Source: Gymnogyps californianus (Eukaryota; Chordata; Aves; Accipitriformes; Cathartidae). Taken from it: DNA of 64,000 nt. Each line of letters opens with the position of its first letter. Positions within the stretch are counted from its first letter, which is position 1. Positions 11,320-23,340 of the stretch are shown here, piece after piece. The stretch covers positions 558,001 to 622,000 of the forward strand of contig NC_059478.1 in the NCBI RefSeq assembly GCF_018139145.2. Direction: 5' to 3'. Position numbers and translations under genes: made by a program. The notes under the pieces were generated by a model. It did no database searches. It saw nothing but the letters and a program-made list of their open reading frames with translations, and was not told where the DNA came from.

Positions 11320-11735
11320 TGTCGTGGTTTAGGCCCAGCTGGCAACAAAGCACCACACGGCTGCTTGCTCACTCCTCCTCCCTGATGGGATGGGGAGGAG
11401 AATCAAAAGAAAAAGGTAAAAACTTGTGAGTTGAGATAAGGACAGTTTAATAGGGCAACACAAGGAAAGAAGAACTAATAATAATAATACTAATAATAAA
11501 AGAATACACAAAGCGAGTGATGCACAATGCAATTGCTCACCACCCAGAACCTGACGCCCAGCCTGTTCCCAAGCCATGATCCCTCCTCCCCTCGGCCAGC
11601 TCCCCCAGTTTATATACTGAGCATGACATCATATGGTATCGAATATCCACTCGGCTAGTTTGGGTCAGCTATCCTGGCTGTGACCCCTTCCAGCTTCTTG
11701 TGAAAATTAACTCTATCCCAGCCGAACCCAGGACA
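11320..11735 (-). mobile_element. Solo ERVL-type LTR with perfect 5-bp target duplication
   Basis: Read on the minus strand it starts TGTCCTGGGTTCGGC and ends AAACCACGACA, matching the abundant bird LTR family with TGTCCTGG...CACGACA ends (TguLTR5-like by recognition). It contains a TATA box (reverse complement of TTATATACTGAGCATGACATC, about 11610-11632) and a TTATTATTA-rich stretch at 11476-11503. The 5-bp direct repeat GATGT at 11315-11319 and 11736-11740 is a perfect target duplication, as expected for ERVL integration. With no internal sequence, it is a solo LTR left by LTR-LTR recombination. Confidence 0.93.
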
Positions 11736-11740
11736 GATGT

Positions 11741-12635
11741 ATATCTCACTCTCCTATACTGTGCGAGATTTTTGGTTTAGAATAATCAAAATTGTGAGGT
11801 TTGTTAATTTCATAGCTATCTTACTGATAATTTTGAGTCTTGATTGCAAAGACATACTGAGACATTTTTTTCCTCCTCTCCCCACCCAGTTGCCATTCGC
11901 TCTACTCACTCAGTGTCCTGCAGCCAATATTTGAGTGTGATATTCATGTTTACTTGATAACACAGGGCTGGGATATGAATTCCAAAGACACATGAAAATG
12001 TATGATTGAATTACTCTCTGAATTGAACCTGTTTATCAACAGACTACAAAAAATGACTTAATAGCTGTTATTTATGACAGATAATAAAATGTGAAGGAAA
12101 AATGTGATAAAGAGCTTGTAATATGCTGAACGATGTGCTAGAAGTACAGATAACTCAAGTATCTGAAAATGTAAGAGTAGAAAATTTCCCTCCTTTGTCA
12201 GATAAAATTATTTTTTTTAATTTGTGTACATTTCATCCATTTGTGGATTGGGTTATTACTTTGGTCCCCTCATTCCAGTGTGGATTAATTCCACAAAGGG
12301 AGCTGGAATATTACAATTACAAGGAAACTTTGTTAACTACATCTTTTTCAATTCTTAAATAGCAGGTTAAGTCGTGAGTTTTGACACTGCATTTCACTTT
12401 ATTCAGGTTTTACATACACACTTTGTGTATTAGAATGACATTGAAAATTACACACACAGAATTTTTAGATATTCTGTGCCCAGCATGGCTTCTGCAATTC
12501 TATTTGACATTGTAATTGTCTACTGATTTCTTGTTTAAATCAGACCCCAAGATCATGGCTAAGTATTACTGAAGCACTGTAATACTGTGCTATCATAGCA
12601 GTGTATTACTGAGGAAGCCATATTATTCTGTATAT
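11741..12635. other. AT-rich non-coding DNA
   Basis: No recognisable repeat or coding sequence between the two minus-strand solo LTRs. The frames at 11737-11934 and 12123-12362 have no family features. Confidence 0.6.
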
Positions 12636-12640
12636 CCTGA

Positions 12641-13201
12641 TGCTGTGGGTTAACCATGGCAATCATCAGCCACTTATATCCACAGAGCTACTTGCTTCCT
12701 CCTCCTCCCCTCCCCGCCAGTGGGACGAGGGAAAAGGAAAGGAAGAATAAAAGCAAAAAGACTGGTCAATCGAGATATGAACTGTTTGAAAAGTGAAGGA
12801 GAAGTGGAAGAAGAGAGAAAGAAAATGAAACAAGTGAAGCAAAGGTAATCACTTACAACCTCCCATGGGTAGGTTGATGCCCAGCCAGTTCCCAAACAAA
12901 AAATGGCTGACCTCTCTAAACCCTCTCTTTTCCCTCTTTATTACTGAGCATGACTTTGTATGGCATGAATATCTCTTTGGTTAGTTCAGGTCATCTGCCT
13001 AGTTGTGTCCCCTCCAAACCTCTTGCCACCCCCCCAATCTATTCTCTGAGAGAACAGAGCGAGAACAGAGAAGGCCTTGATGCTGTGTGAACACTGTTCC
13101 ACAATAGCTAAAACATTAGTGTGTTATCAGCATTGTTTTGGTCACAAATCTAAAACACAGCACCATACAAAATTAGCTCCATCCCAGCCAGACCCAGTAC
13201 A
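12641..13201 (-). mobile_element. Solo LTR, related ERVL-type subfamily, with 5-bp target duplication
   Basis: On the minus strand it starts TGTACTGGGTCTGGCTGGGAT and ends GGTTAACCCACAGCA. Shared LTR landmarks include the TAACACACTAATG stretch after the start, the ATACAAAGTCATGCTCAGTAAT region and the terminal purine block. The direct repeat CCTGA lies at 12636-12640 and 13202-13206, a perfect 5-bp target duplication. No internal sequence remains, so it is a solo LTR. It differs from the 11320 copy in its middle and belongs with the 22766, 33975 and 44764 LTRs. Confidence 0.9.
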
Positions 13202-13206
13202 CCTGA

Positions 13207-14940
13207 TCAGTTGTTGTTTATCCAGGATTTTGAAGATGCTCATCATCACTATATATTCATATCTTCCAAATACAACAGAACAGAGACTGCTACAGGGAGT
13301 TATGTTCCATGGTAGCAAAAATGCTTACACGGAGTTAACTTTCTATTTCATATATTCATATTATTGGTTTGAAAAACACTTTGAGAAATTTCATCTGTAG
13401 ACAAAAACGGTGGTAGAAATGTGCTTGTGCGTTGTTTTCCCCAGAAGTGATTTAACTGTTAAAGGTAGTAGAAAGATCATGTAATATTTTTGAAGTTGTG
13501 GTCATAGTCAGTAGTGTATTAAATATTGCCATATAATAATTCAGACTCTCATCAAGCTGCACATCATGGGAGAAATTCAGTCCCTTGTATGGAACATGAG
13601 GAAATGTCAGTCTCTCACCTTGGAAACTCTTACTTCCAGAGCAGAATAGCATCGTGAAGGTGGCATTCTCAGGCTGCATTGAAGTGCTATAGCAGGGCAT
13701 GAAATCTTTTACTGAAGCACTGCAGCTACTATTGAAACAAAAGAAGTATCTGATAGAAAAATAGCAAAACTAGCTGAATGATAACAAAAAGTTTAAAATG
13801 GCATCCTGGATGGGTGATTGTATATAAGCTGAATAAGTACGTAAAGGAATTTATTGCCTTAGAAAATATAGGACTGGGAGTGACACTCAGATTCCTGCTG
13901 AGGTTAGACGCAAAGAGTTACCAAATACTTAAAAAGTCAGAAAACAGAAACCCACCCACTATCTTTCTGCTACATTGTGAAATACACAGTTCTACACAGC
14001 AATCTGAACTCTCAGTGAGCTAAGGCACTTGTTTCCTGCATGATAAAAATAGAACTTGGTGAACTGGTGTTGTAGAAAAAAACACTGTTAGGATGAAAAA
14101 TTGTGATGCTTCATTTCTTAAAAAAGCATGGCTCGTACATCACTCAGAACTTAGCACAGTATTTGTAAAGATACTTTTAAAATACCCCCATGAGATATTT
14201 CAGCAAGTTTTAAAAAACATTGTTGTTGATCTGATATGGATGTGGTGAACTGTCAGATGCACTTTTATTTGAATACGCTACTTCAAATGGGAGGGATGTG
14301 TCAGGTAGTGGTTTGCCTAAAGAGCATATTGTTGTACAAGGAGCTCCTCAGTCTGTAGCTACAGGTTTCTACCTCAGTTCTTGGAGAAGAATCAGATGGA
14401 CTATATTAGCCATTAGCCATGGTGCAGGAGATTGATTGATTGATTTTGATGGTAGTATGATCACTTCCTGAAAAGTTAAGCTTTTATCACACTTTCAGAC
14501 AAGTACTGTGCTTGACAAAGGCAGATACTTAAATATTTATTACTTCTAGATTTAAAATGTCTAATTCCAGTATTTAATCTGGCTATTTATCACAGATACT
14601 TAACTTTTATCCACTTATTCCTATACAGGGTCTAAAAATTTGTATTTGAGGCAAGATAGTTCGAGGTTAGCTAAAATATATCTTTTCAGAAGGCATCTTT
14701 TTACAAATTAATCTCTTAGTATTTGTTTTGGGGGCTTGTCACATTTATTTATTTACTAGGTCAGCTATAGGTTCTTTTTAAACTTAAACCCTTTAAAGCC
14801 TAATAATTTATGAAGGTATGCCAGTCTTCTGTAACTCTTGACCAAAGCTTATAGTAGCAGTAGCGGTATTTACCAATAACAGCAAATCAAGCATTACCAG
14901 TTACTATACTAAGTTTCAAGGAATAACATAATTTTAGAGT
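13207..14940. other. AT-rich non-coding DNA
   Basis: Nothing recognised. The frames at 13452-13700 and 13778-14023 show no motif, no splice context and no similarity I can name. A short GATT run is at 14431-14445. Confidence 0.6.
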
Positions 14941-15450
14941 AGCTGTGTCAGGGTACAGCAAGGGTTGGCTGCTCCCTAAAGGATGGGGAGCAGTTGCAGG
15001 GAAGGTCCTTACCAGGCATGGCTCTGTCTCACAGTACTCGAGCAAGACAAGCAGGGCAGAGCCGAGGATGGCGGCCAGGTTCACTGAAAGTCTGGGTCAT
15101 TAGGAAAGTTTGTGGTGATGAAGCAGGTCAAGGATCAAACTGGGAAGTCAATCTGCCAGTCACAGTCAGGATCAGGTCCAGCAAAAAGGGTCAGACAACA
15201 CCTGGTGATTGTTGGGCATGTCCATAGCGACAAGACAGGCCCAAGGTCAAGTCGAGAAATCAGTTCACAAGTCAGGATCAATAGGGCTTCATGGCCAGGG
15301 ATGGCTGCGGCTGAGCTGGAAACCAGCTCTCCTGCAACATAGCTCAGACAGGGATAGCCCTGACATGGTCAGGGAGTATGGATGGAGGCCCCAGGTGAGG
15401 CTGGTCAGGATCACTAAGTACACTCCGGGCCCTGATAGGCTGCGATCAGT
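14941..15450. other. GC-richer block with repeated GTCAGGATCA motifs
   Basis: About 500 bp clearly richer in G, C and CpG than its surroundings. The decamer GTCAGGATCA occurs at 15165, 15271 and 15404, and a related AGGTCAAGGATCA at 15125-15137. Overlapping open frames (14994-15227, 15209-15535) have no recognisable domain. It could be an unrecognised LTR or other mobile element, or a degraded unique sequence. It does not look like a CpG-island promoter. Confidence 0.4.
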
Positions 15451-16889
15451 AGGCAGTTTTAGATTTCTTTTATTTAGTATCCTAGAAGTAAGAGATCAAG
15501 AACATTTCTGCAAAACAAGTTGTCCAAAAACATGATGGCTTAAGCATTAGGCAAATACAGGTGATTGCACTTGCGTGCTCTTTGGTGGTTGTAACAGAGC
15601 AATTGTGGACTGTTTTTTTAAAATCTAGCTGTGATCTAACATCCGCAATTTGATTCAGTGGATGTGATGTAGCCTATAGATTTGTATAGATGGGCTGTCA
15701 AAAGTAAAATAATGAGTAGCTATTCATTCATATAAATATGGTAACTCTTCAGACAAACTAATAAAGTAGACTATTTAGCATATTTCTCAAGGGAATAAAA
15801 TCTGGATTTATGGGGAAAGGTAAAATGCTTTACAAGGACAACGTATTTTGATCCTCAAAAGCAATTTTGGCAAGAAACACTCTGCATGAGGATGATATCT
15901 ACTGATCTGACCACAGCTTATGTTGGCAGTGAGAAACTTGTACGTTTATTCTTCCCAAATAACTAAATCACGCAGGAAAATTCTGTTCATGGTAAATTTA
16001 ACATTCAAAATTAGGTGAATGCCATATTTTGAACGCTGACACAGACAATCCTTAAAAACCTTCTGCAAAATATCCTGTGGCATTTCTAAAAAGAAATATT
16101 GCAAAATACTAGGAAATCACTATAGATATTTGTAAATGTTATAAACTAACTGTTAAAACTATATTACCAAACAGTTCATTTCTTATCTGTTGCCTTTAAT
16201 TTTACATATTCTAATTTAGCTTAACCCCTGCAGAAGAGAACAAGACTCCAGTGATTCCTATAGCAGTACATTCTGAAATTGGAACACCGTGTGTTTTGAA
16301 CCAGACAATATGCTGGTTTTGGTTTGTGTGTTTTCTTTTTAGTCAATGGCTTTTTTTTTCTACAGTTTGAATAAAGTGGGCTAAGTGTTTCAATTTTCAT
16401 AACAGCTTAAGACTCTGACTGATTTCATATAGAGTTTTCATAGCCCTTGGTAAGGTCTTACAGTGACAAAATTTATGCATTTATAGTGAAAGACATAAGA
16501 TACAGAGGTATTTAATCTATTAGACAAAAGAATACAATCCAGTGGTTGTAGCTGAAGAAGTCCATGTTGAAAATCAACTGCTCATTTTTACTATTCAGGT
16601 TGATTCACTCCTGGTGAAGCAAACCAAGAGATATGGGGAATTTCTATCATTGCAGGTCTTGAATTCAAGACTGAATAGCTCTATTAAAGAGAAGCATTGT
16701 GTTATGTGGGAATTCAGATAAGATATTTATAAAAAATAAGTTGGTTAAATAGGTCTATAAACTGTATACTGATAAAATGACTTGGTATACTCATAAAAAT
16801 AATTTAAAGAAACAAACAAAATGGAATGTTTCATGACATTACTGTCAAAATGAAGTGGCCAGTGCTAGAAGAGAGCTTTTAATCAACTA
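15451..16889. other. AT-rich non-coding DNA
   Basis: No gene, RNA or known repeat recognised. Confidence 0.6.
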
Positions 16890-19430
16890 TGCGTTGGCAT
16901 ACTATAAGATCCCTAGAAGTGTCCCAGGTCTGTAAATTTTTAAGTCCTCCTTTAATTGGTGTTGTATTCCTACTTTTTTTTACTCGTTTTCTGGAAGTAC
17001 CGCACAATTTCTCTCCTGTGAGTAAGTATTCTACCACGCTGCACTATCTAGTGACTAGTGTTATGTGCTGCTTCACAGAATTGCAACCCTCTTTTCTTTC
17101 AGGTACTGATTTTGCTATTGTGATCTCTGTCTGTGTAAAGAATGTTTGGGTTTTTTTTTAAATCTTGAGCTCCATGGTCGTTTAGTGCATGATTATTTTT
17201 GCAGAAAGTTTAAGCAATGTATACATAATTAGTAGCATCATATTTGTTGGGACTTGTGTATTAATCACTACCATCACTTTTCATCCTTATTTTAGGCCCA
17301 AGAAAAAAGGAAAAATATTCTTATTTAAAAAGTCATCAGTGCCTATAATACCGCTGGTATGTTCCTATGAAAACATATCTTCCCAATTAGATCGCTTATT
17401 ATGATCATCTTCTCTTTAATACTCCTACATATTTCTCTTATATAATTAGCCTTGAAGATGATGATGATTCATATTATAAGCTTATTAAGGAGTTTTTATA
17501 AAATGACTAAACAAATTCTTAGACATTATTATAACGGTTTATCATCTGCCCTGAAATGCTTCCTATTTAAAATCCTTGTTATGGGAATATGTTTTCACAT
17601 AGCAATTCTTTCAAAATTTGAGGATGGAGGTTATTGAGTTCCTTTAATTGAATGCACTGAGATCTCTGAATTTTATTCCAGTTGCAGTCATTTCCATGGA
17701 CTCATTCTCATTATGTCTGCCTTACTGAAAATTAAAGCAAGATATCACTTTGGGAGCCTTCTTTTTTAAAGGTTAACTTCAATCTCAAATGCAACTGTAT
17801 AGCAGGCCATCTTCCTTTTTTCCTTATTTATTTTAATTTATATAACCACAGAATCTTCTCCTATTTGTTTTAATATCTATTGTAAAGACTAGTTTATCTT
17901 CACTGAAGCAATTTGCAAATTCTCCTTCTCCTCTTGACTTTTAAGGTACATCTTCTTTGCTTTTCAACCATTTATTTTATCACTGTATCCTGTTTACTCC
18001 TAACATGATTACTGGAAGAGTTAGTCATCTCCTCAGGTTCAGAGTTCTTTCTTGCATTGTTTTCCCTGTGGTTCATGATATGAGATTAAAGAAGCAATAT
18101 CTATCCGGAAATGAAAAATCCTATAGGACATTAAGCTCCTTAGTTTACTTCATCAACTCATTCCCTGAAACTCTCAAAGGTTGCCTTTCTGAAACAAAAA
18201 ATATTATTTAAAATCCTAAAAAGCAAACGAACAACCCGATACAACTGTTTGTTATTTCACCTATTCTTACAGTAAATGAGCAGCTTTTCTACAAAACCGT
18301 CGACTTGGTAGAACTAAACCTGTGCTACCATTAACCCTCTTTAATTCTTAGATTATTTGAAAGATTGGAGCAGCTTCAGCAGTAATTGTTATATAATCTG
18401 TATCTGAGACACTAGGTGTCTCCCCTAATTGTAATTTGGTCGAGGCCAGATAATCAAATCCAGTGTTACTGATCCCTTATTGCTCAGATCCATCTTTCTG
18501 GTATTGTTGAGTCCATGTACATGCTGCAAGACATTTCTGTGATACAGGGTTCTGCTCACAGCAGTACTAAAACTCTGTCCTTGCGTCTTCTTTCTTTAGG
18601 TGTTATTCTATCTGTTGCAATATCCTTACCTAATTTATGTGTTTCTGCCTAATAAAATCAGGCAAAATGTTTGTATAACTCTCTCCTAACCATTTTTTCC
18701 TCCATGTCTTTTTTCTAAAACTTCTTTCAGCAGTCATGGTAGGTTCAGACTCTTACAAGGTCAGTACATCAGGTATTCAAATGCAATGCATTCAGTCAAT
18801 TCTTCTGGTTCTTTAAAGGCTTTTAATGTCCAGATGGTCTCTAAACTTTCTTACAGCTCTGATCCATGAGTGTTATTTGATTTTCATATTTTCTACCCTT
18901 TAAGCCTTTGGGAGCTCACCCAAAATTCCTGGCGTTTACAGGAAATATTTGAGTTTCTGATTCCCTGATATCCAGCCTTGCTTCATGATGATTGATCTAT
19001 TCTGCTAGATATTTAATAATTTAATCTGTTCTACTGGATATTTAATAATTTTATAATTTTTTTGGTGCTAATATGAAACTCAGTCAATGGACTCTTAACA
19101 TGCCTGTTAGGATACAGTTTGGACTTCGTGTTGCACGTTACTTCTTTGGTGGTGTATCTAATACCGCCTCTAATACTTCTCATTGAATTTCTTCATACAC
19201 AGAAACACACTTTTTCCCATTGTCAGTCCTGTTTTCCCTCTGTCCCATTCTTTTCTTCTATCAGAAGATAACGTTTTGTCATTTTGTCTTGTGAATTCAT
19301 ACAGGCCACATTTCAGCCTTTCCTGAGCCTGGATACCTGGATGTTTTACCTTCTCTTGTAGACCTAGCTTTTCCTACTGTTTTAGTCTTTAAAACACATA
19401 TGCAACGGGCGTGGAAGAGTTATTTAATTT
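16890..19430 (-). mobile_element. T-rich tract, possibly an ancient CR1/L3-like LINE in antisense
   Basis: The plus strand is markedly pyrimidine-rich for about 2.5 kb, so the minus strand is A-rich, as LINE coding strands are. The stretch around 17860-18010 (CACTGAAGCAATTTGCAAATTCTCC and following) resembles the antisense of the linker upstream of the RT in old CR1/L3-type LINEs. No RT motif could be read with confidence. An imperfect 29-bp tandem duplication is at about 18994-19051. The assignment is tentative. Confidence 0.3.
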
Positions 19431-21643
19431 CTGTGGTGGCATGCTTATAAATAATCTATTCTGACCATATAGATTAGATGCCTTTACTTGCAAGTAAATT
19501 GAAATGCATTAGGCATTTTGAAATTAGTTTTAATTAGTTGCAAAGCAGAATCATGGGGGGTGTCCAGATTTGTCTTTGCTTTGTGAGCCTTTTAACAAAG
19601 TAATGTAAATTTATGCTTATAGAGGGGAGGTATTCAGACTGATATCCAATCAAGGTCTTAATTGCTGTATCATTCGAGGCTAAGAATACACTGCAGATCT
19701 TCATACATAACAGTTGTGTGTATGGAAACACTAATAATTTGATTGCTGTTGAGATCACTTTGGCAGATTGTTTCCTGCTTTATCACCACAAAATAAAAAT
19801 GAATTATAACAATTAGAAAGATTGAAGTGTAGTATAAGATGGTTGTTCACTTTCGTTTCAGACTAAATGGGGCTGGAGAGCTAAATACAGTTGTGCACTG
19901 TCAGTGATTAGAGTTCACAACAGACAATAATCATAGAGATCAAACAATAGAAGACTTTCAGATGTAATTATTTCTTCATTAATGACATTTTATGTTAATT
20001 TACCAATGGTTCCTGATGGAGTAATCATAGCTCTTTTTGTAATTGCAGAGCTCAAAAGATTTGTTATATATCTCTATTTGTTATGGAAGAGAATTCAAGC
20101 AGACAATGATAAGGATTTTGTTTCATATCACCTTCAGTATCTTCTAAACAATTCTGCACTTTAAAAGCCACACCACCATCCCCCCACCCCCCCAAAAGGA
20201 ATAGAGATAATGTTGTTTCCTTTAGAGTTTATCAGTCTCCTGTTTCGTTGGAAAGAGACATGAAGTAGTACTCCTTTCTAATTCAAGGTATTTCTCAGGC
20301 CATAGTTCACTGTCTCCCTGTGACTATCAGCTTGTTGGCTAGCAGCAAAAGAACGAGTGTATCAGAGAGGAAAACATGATGCAAAGAAAACTCTGCACTG
20401 CACTGCAAGCTCAGTAACCTCCTTTACTTTGCTGATAACAGAAGTACGAAAAAGGAAAGAGAGAGAGAGAGAGGAGGGAGGGAGGGATGTTGCCTCTTAG
20501 ATAAGCATAGCACATAAACAGCTGTTAAAAATATCACTGCAGTATCATCTACTTCTGAATATGAGACTTCATATAATCTAGAGATGGAGAGAATTTATTA
20601 GGTCATTCAATACAGTCATGATGAGCAGTACCAGATGGTCATTGCAATTTCATCTTTGTTTTCCTTGTCTCATATGATAATCTAAGCAAGTTTACCATTG
20701 CACTTTTAATTTCTGAATGATAGTTTGCTGGCTTTGGAAGTATTTTGGATGTATGGTGGGTGCCATTTAAAGGCCAATGCACAGTTATCAAAGCTGTTGT
20801 TACCAATTGCTTATATTACAGCGATAACCTATGTTTAAGGTTAATCACTGGTATGTTAAGACCACTTGAAACCTTAATATGGCAATGAATATGTCTACCC
20901 TCTTATACAGCAGTGTTTTTCCATTAAGGATATTATATCCTCACTCCAGAGAAAGAACAGATTAAATTGTTTTCTCTAGCTTAGATTTACATAGTGAAGT
21001 CAATTTTGGTTTGTCTGCAGACTTCAGAGAAAACCTTCTTTCTGTGCTTTGCAGCAACGTCTGAAACACCAGCTGTGTCTATGTTGCCTGTTTGGCATCA
21101 ATAGAAATTTGGGTTAACCTCCCACATGCCTAATGCTTTCCATGTTCAACTCCTGAACCTGTGTTATGATCCCCTCTGGCCCATGTCTTGAAACATTCCA
21201 GGCCACCAGGTCACTGTAGGACTTACTACTCTGACCTGGCTTACCTTCCTATGCATGACAACTAAAAGGTAGTGTTGGAAGTTGCTCGTAAAATCTCAGC
21301 TATGGGCTAAACTGTTGACTGAACCATTGGTACACTTTTGGTGCCACTTCCAAGCCAATACCAGAATATGGTGGTTTAATTGATAGCTAAATTTCTTGAA
21401 GTGTCAACTATAAACATGGCCTCGAAGTTGAGACCAGCTTTTGCAAGTTTACAGGAACTCCTAGAAGAGGAGAGCTTATGTTGTCAGCCTGTGGTTTCAG
21501 CAGTTGGTACTGCTAGGACCTCTTCTCCAGCTAAGCTTCTGTGGTCTCAGTCCATAGGTTTTCTACAATACAAAAGGCCTGGAGGGCTTGGAAAGCCCAA
21601 GCATAGAATTAATTAAAATTTCTTCCTTAATTAAACGTGTAAT
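19431..21643. other. Non-coding DNA with small simple repeats
   Basis: No gene recognised. Contains a C-rich tract at 20180-20193 and a purine tract of AGAG then GGGA repeats at about 20451-20488. Confidence 0.6.
20451..20488 (+). repeat. Purine microsatellite, (GA)n then (GGGA)n
   Basis: About 38 bases of uninterrupted purine: AAAGGAAAGAGAGAG repeats turning into GAGGGAGGGAGGGA. Confidence 0.85.
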
Positions 21644-22761
21644 TGTGGTGGGTTGACCTTGGCTAACTGCCAGGTGCCCACCAAGCTGCTCTATCACTCC
21701 CCTCCTCAACTGGACAGGGGAGAGAAAATGTAACAAAAGGCTCATGGGTTGAGATAAGGACAGGGAGATCACTCAGCAATTACTGTCACGGGCAAAACAG
21801 ACTCGACTTAGGGAAATTAATTTCATTTATTACCGATCAAAATCAGCATAGGAAAACGCGAAATAAGAACAAATCTAAAACCACCTTCCCTCCACCTCTC
21901 CCTTCTTCCCAGGCTCAAATTCACTCCCGACTTCTCTACCTCCTCCCCCCGAGCAGTGCAGGGGGACAGGGAATGGAGGTTGCGGTCAGTTCATCACACG
22001 TTGTCTCTGCTGCTCCTTCCTCCTCACACTCTTCCCCTACTCCAGCATGGGGCCCCACCCACAGGAGACAGTCCTTCCTGAACTTCTCCAACGCAAGTCC
22101 TTCCCACGGACTGCAGTCCTTCACCAATTGCTCCAGCATGGGTCCTTTCCACGGGGTGCAGTCTTTCAGGAATGGACTGCTCCAGCGTGGGTCCCCTGCT
22201 GGGCTATAGGTCCTGCCAGAAAACTTGCTCCAGTGTGGGCTCCTCTCCATGGGGCCACAGGTCCTGCCAGGAGCCTGCTCCAGCGTAGGCTCTCCATGGG
22301 GTCACAGCCTCCTTCGCGTCCATCCACCTGCTGTGGCACTGGGTCCTCCACGGGCTGCAGGGTGGATATCGCTCCACTGTGGACCTCCATGGGCTGCAGG
22401 GGGACAGCCTGCCTCACCACGGTCTTCTTCATGGGCTGCAGGGGAATCTCTGCTCCTGCACCTGGAGCATCTCCTCCCCCTCCTTCTTCACTGGCCTTGG
22501 TGTCTGCAGGGCTGTTTTTCCCACATATTCTCGATCTTCTCTCCCACCTGCTGTTGCGTAGTTTTTACCCCTTCTTAAATACATTATCAGAGAGGCACTA
22601 CCACTGCTGCTGATTGGCTCAGCCTTGGCCAGCAGTGGGTCTGTGTTGGAGCTGGCTGGAAGAGGCTCTGTCAGACATGGGGACAGCTTCTGGCATCTTC
22701 TCGCAGAAGTCACACCTGCCAGAGCCCCGCTACCAAAACCTTGCCATGTAAATCAAATACA
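21644..22761 (-). mobile_element. Long (1.12 kb) ERV LTR, inverted near-identical copy
   Basis: Reverse complement of the LTR at 9042-10159, of the same length (1118 bp). Compared stretches differ by only a few bases, including one single-base deletion and one compensating single-base insertion near 22345-22375. The 104-codon frame at 21936-22250 encodes exactly the same residues as 9553-9867. The minus-strand start is TGTATTTG and the end is CCACCACA. No primer binding site or internal sequence adjoins it, and the flanks GTAAT and TGAC(T) do not match, so this is an apparent solo LTR whose target duplication has been lost or obscured by the neighbouring LTR. Confidence 0.9.
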
Positions 22762-22765
22762 TGAC

Positions 22766-23335
22766 TGGATTGGGTCTGGCTGGAAAGGAGTTATCTTTCC
22801 CCATATCAGCCCTCATAGTGCTGTGCTTTGTATTTGCAGCTAGAATGCTGTTTATAACACACCAGTGTTTTAGCTACTGCTGAGCAGTGCTCGCACAGCA
22901 TCAAGACTGTCACTCCAGCTCCCCCCGCAAAGGCCAGTAGGCTGGGAGTGGGCAAGAAGTTGGGAGGGGACATAGGACATAGCCAGGACAGCTCACCTAA
23001 ACTGACCAAAGAGATACTCCATACCATATGACATTGTGCTTAGCAATAAAAGCTAAGAGAAAGGGAGATGGGGGACATTTGTTATTAAGGCATTTGTCTT
23101 CTGAATCAGCCACTACACGTACTGAGGCCCTACTTCCCAGGCAGTGGCTGGACATTGCCTACTGATGGGAAGTAGAGGATAATTGTTTTTTGTTTCCTTT
23201 GCTTCCACACATGGTCTTTGTTTTTCTTTATTAAACTGCCTTTATTTTGACCCATGAGTTTTTTCATCTTATTTTCTCTCCCTGTATTGTTGAGGAGGGG
23301 AGTGATAGAGCAGCTTGGTGGGCTAACCCACCACA
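22766..23335 (+). mobile_element. ERVL-type LTR abutting the previous LTR
   Basis: Starts TGGATTGGGTCTGGCTGG (canonical TGTATTGG), 4 bp after the preceding LTR, and ends GGCTAACCCACCACA. It shares with the 44764 copy the sequence CATAGCCAGGACAG...ACCATATGACAT, TTATTAAGGCATTTGTCTTC, a TTTATTAAACTGCCTTTAT segment, then GAGGAGGGGAGTGATAGAGCAGCTTGGTGGGC. Possible target duplication ATGAC/CTCAC matches at only 3 of 5 positions. No internal sequence is seen. Confidence 0.85.
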
Positions 23336-23340
23336 CTCAC

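Noticed and set aside
9042..22761. The region between the two long LTRs as a single provirus
   Set aside because: The LTRs are inverted, not direct, and the DNA between lacks gag, pol or env sequence. The second copy has no primer site or internal sequence beside it.
21639..22766. Target duplication for the 21644 LTR
   Set aside because: GTAAT on the left and TGACT on the right do not match, and the right flank is interrupted by the next LTR.
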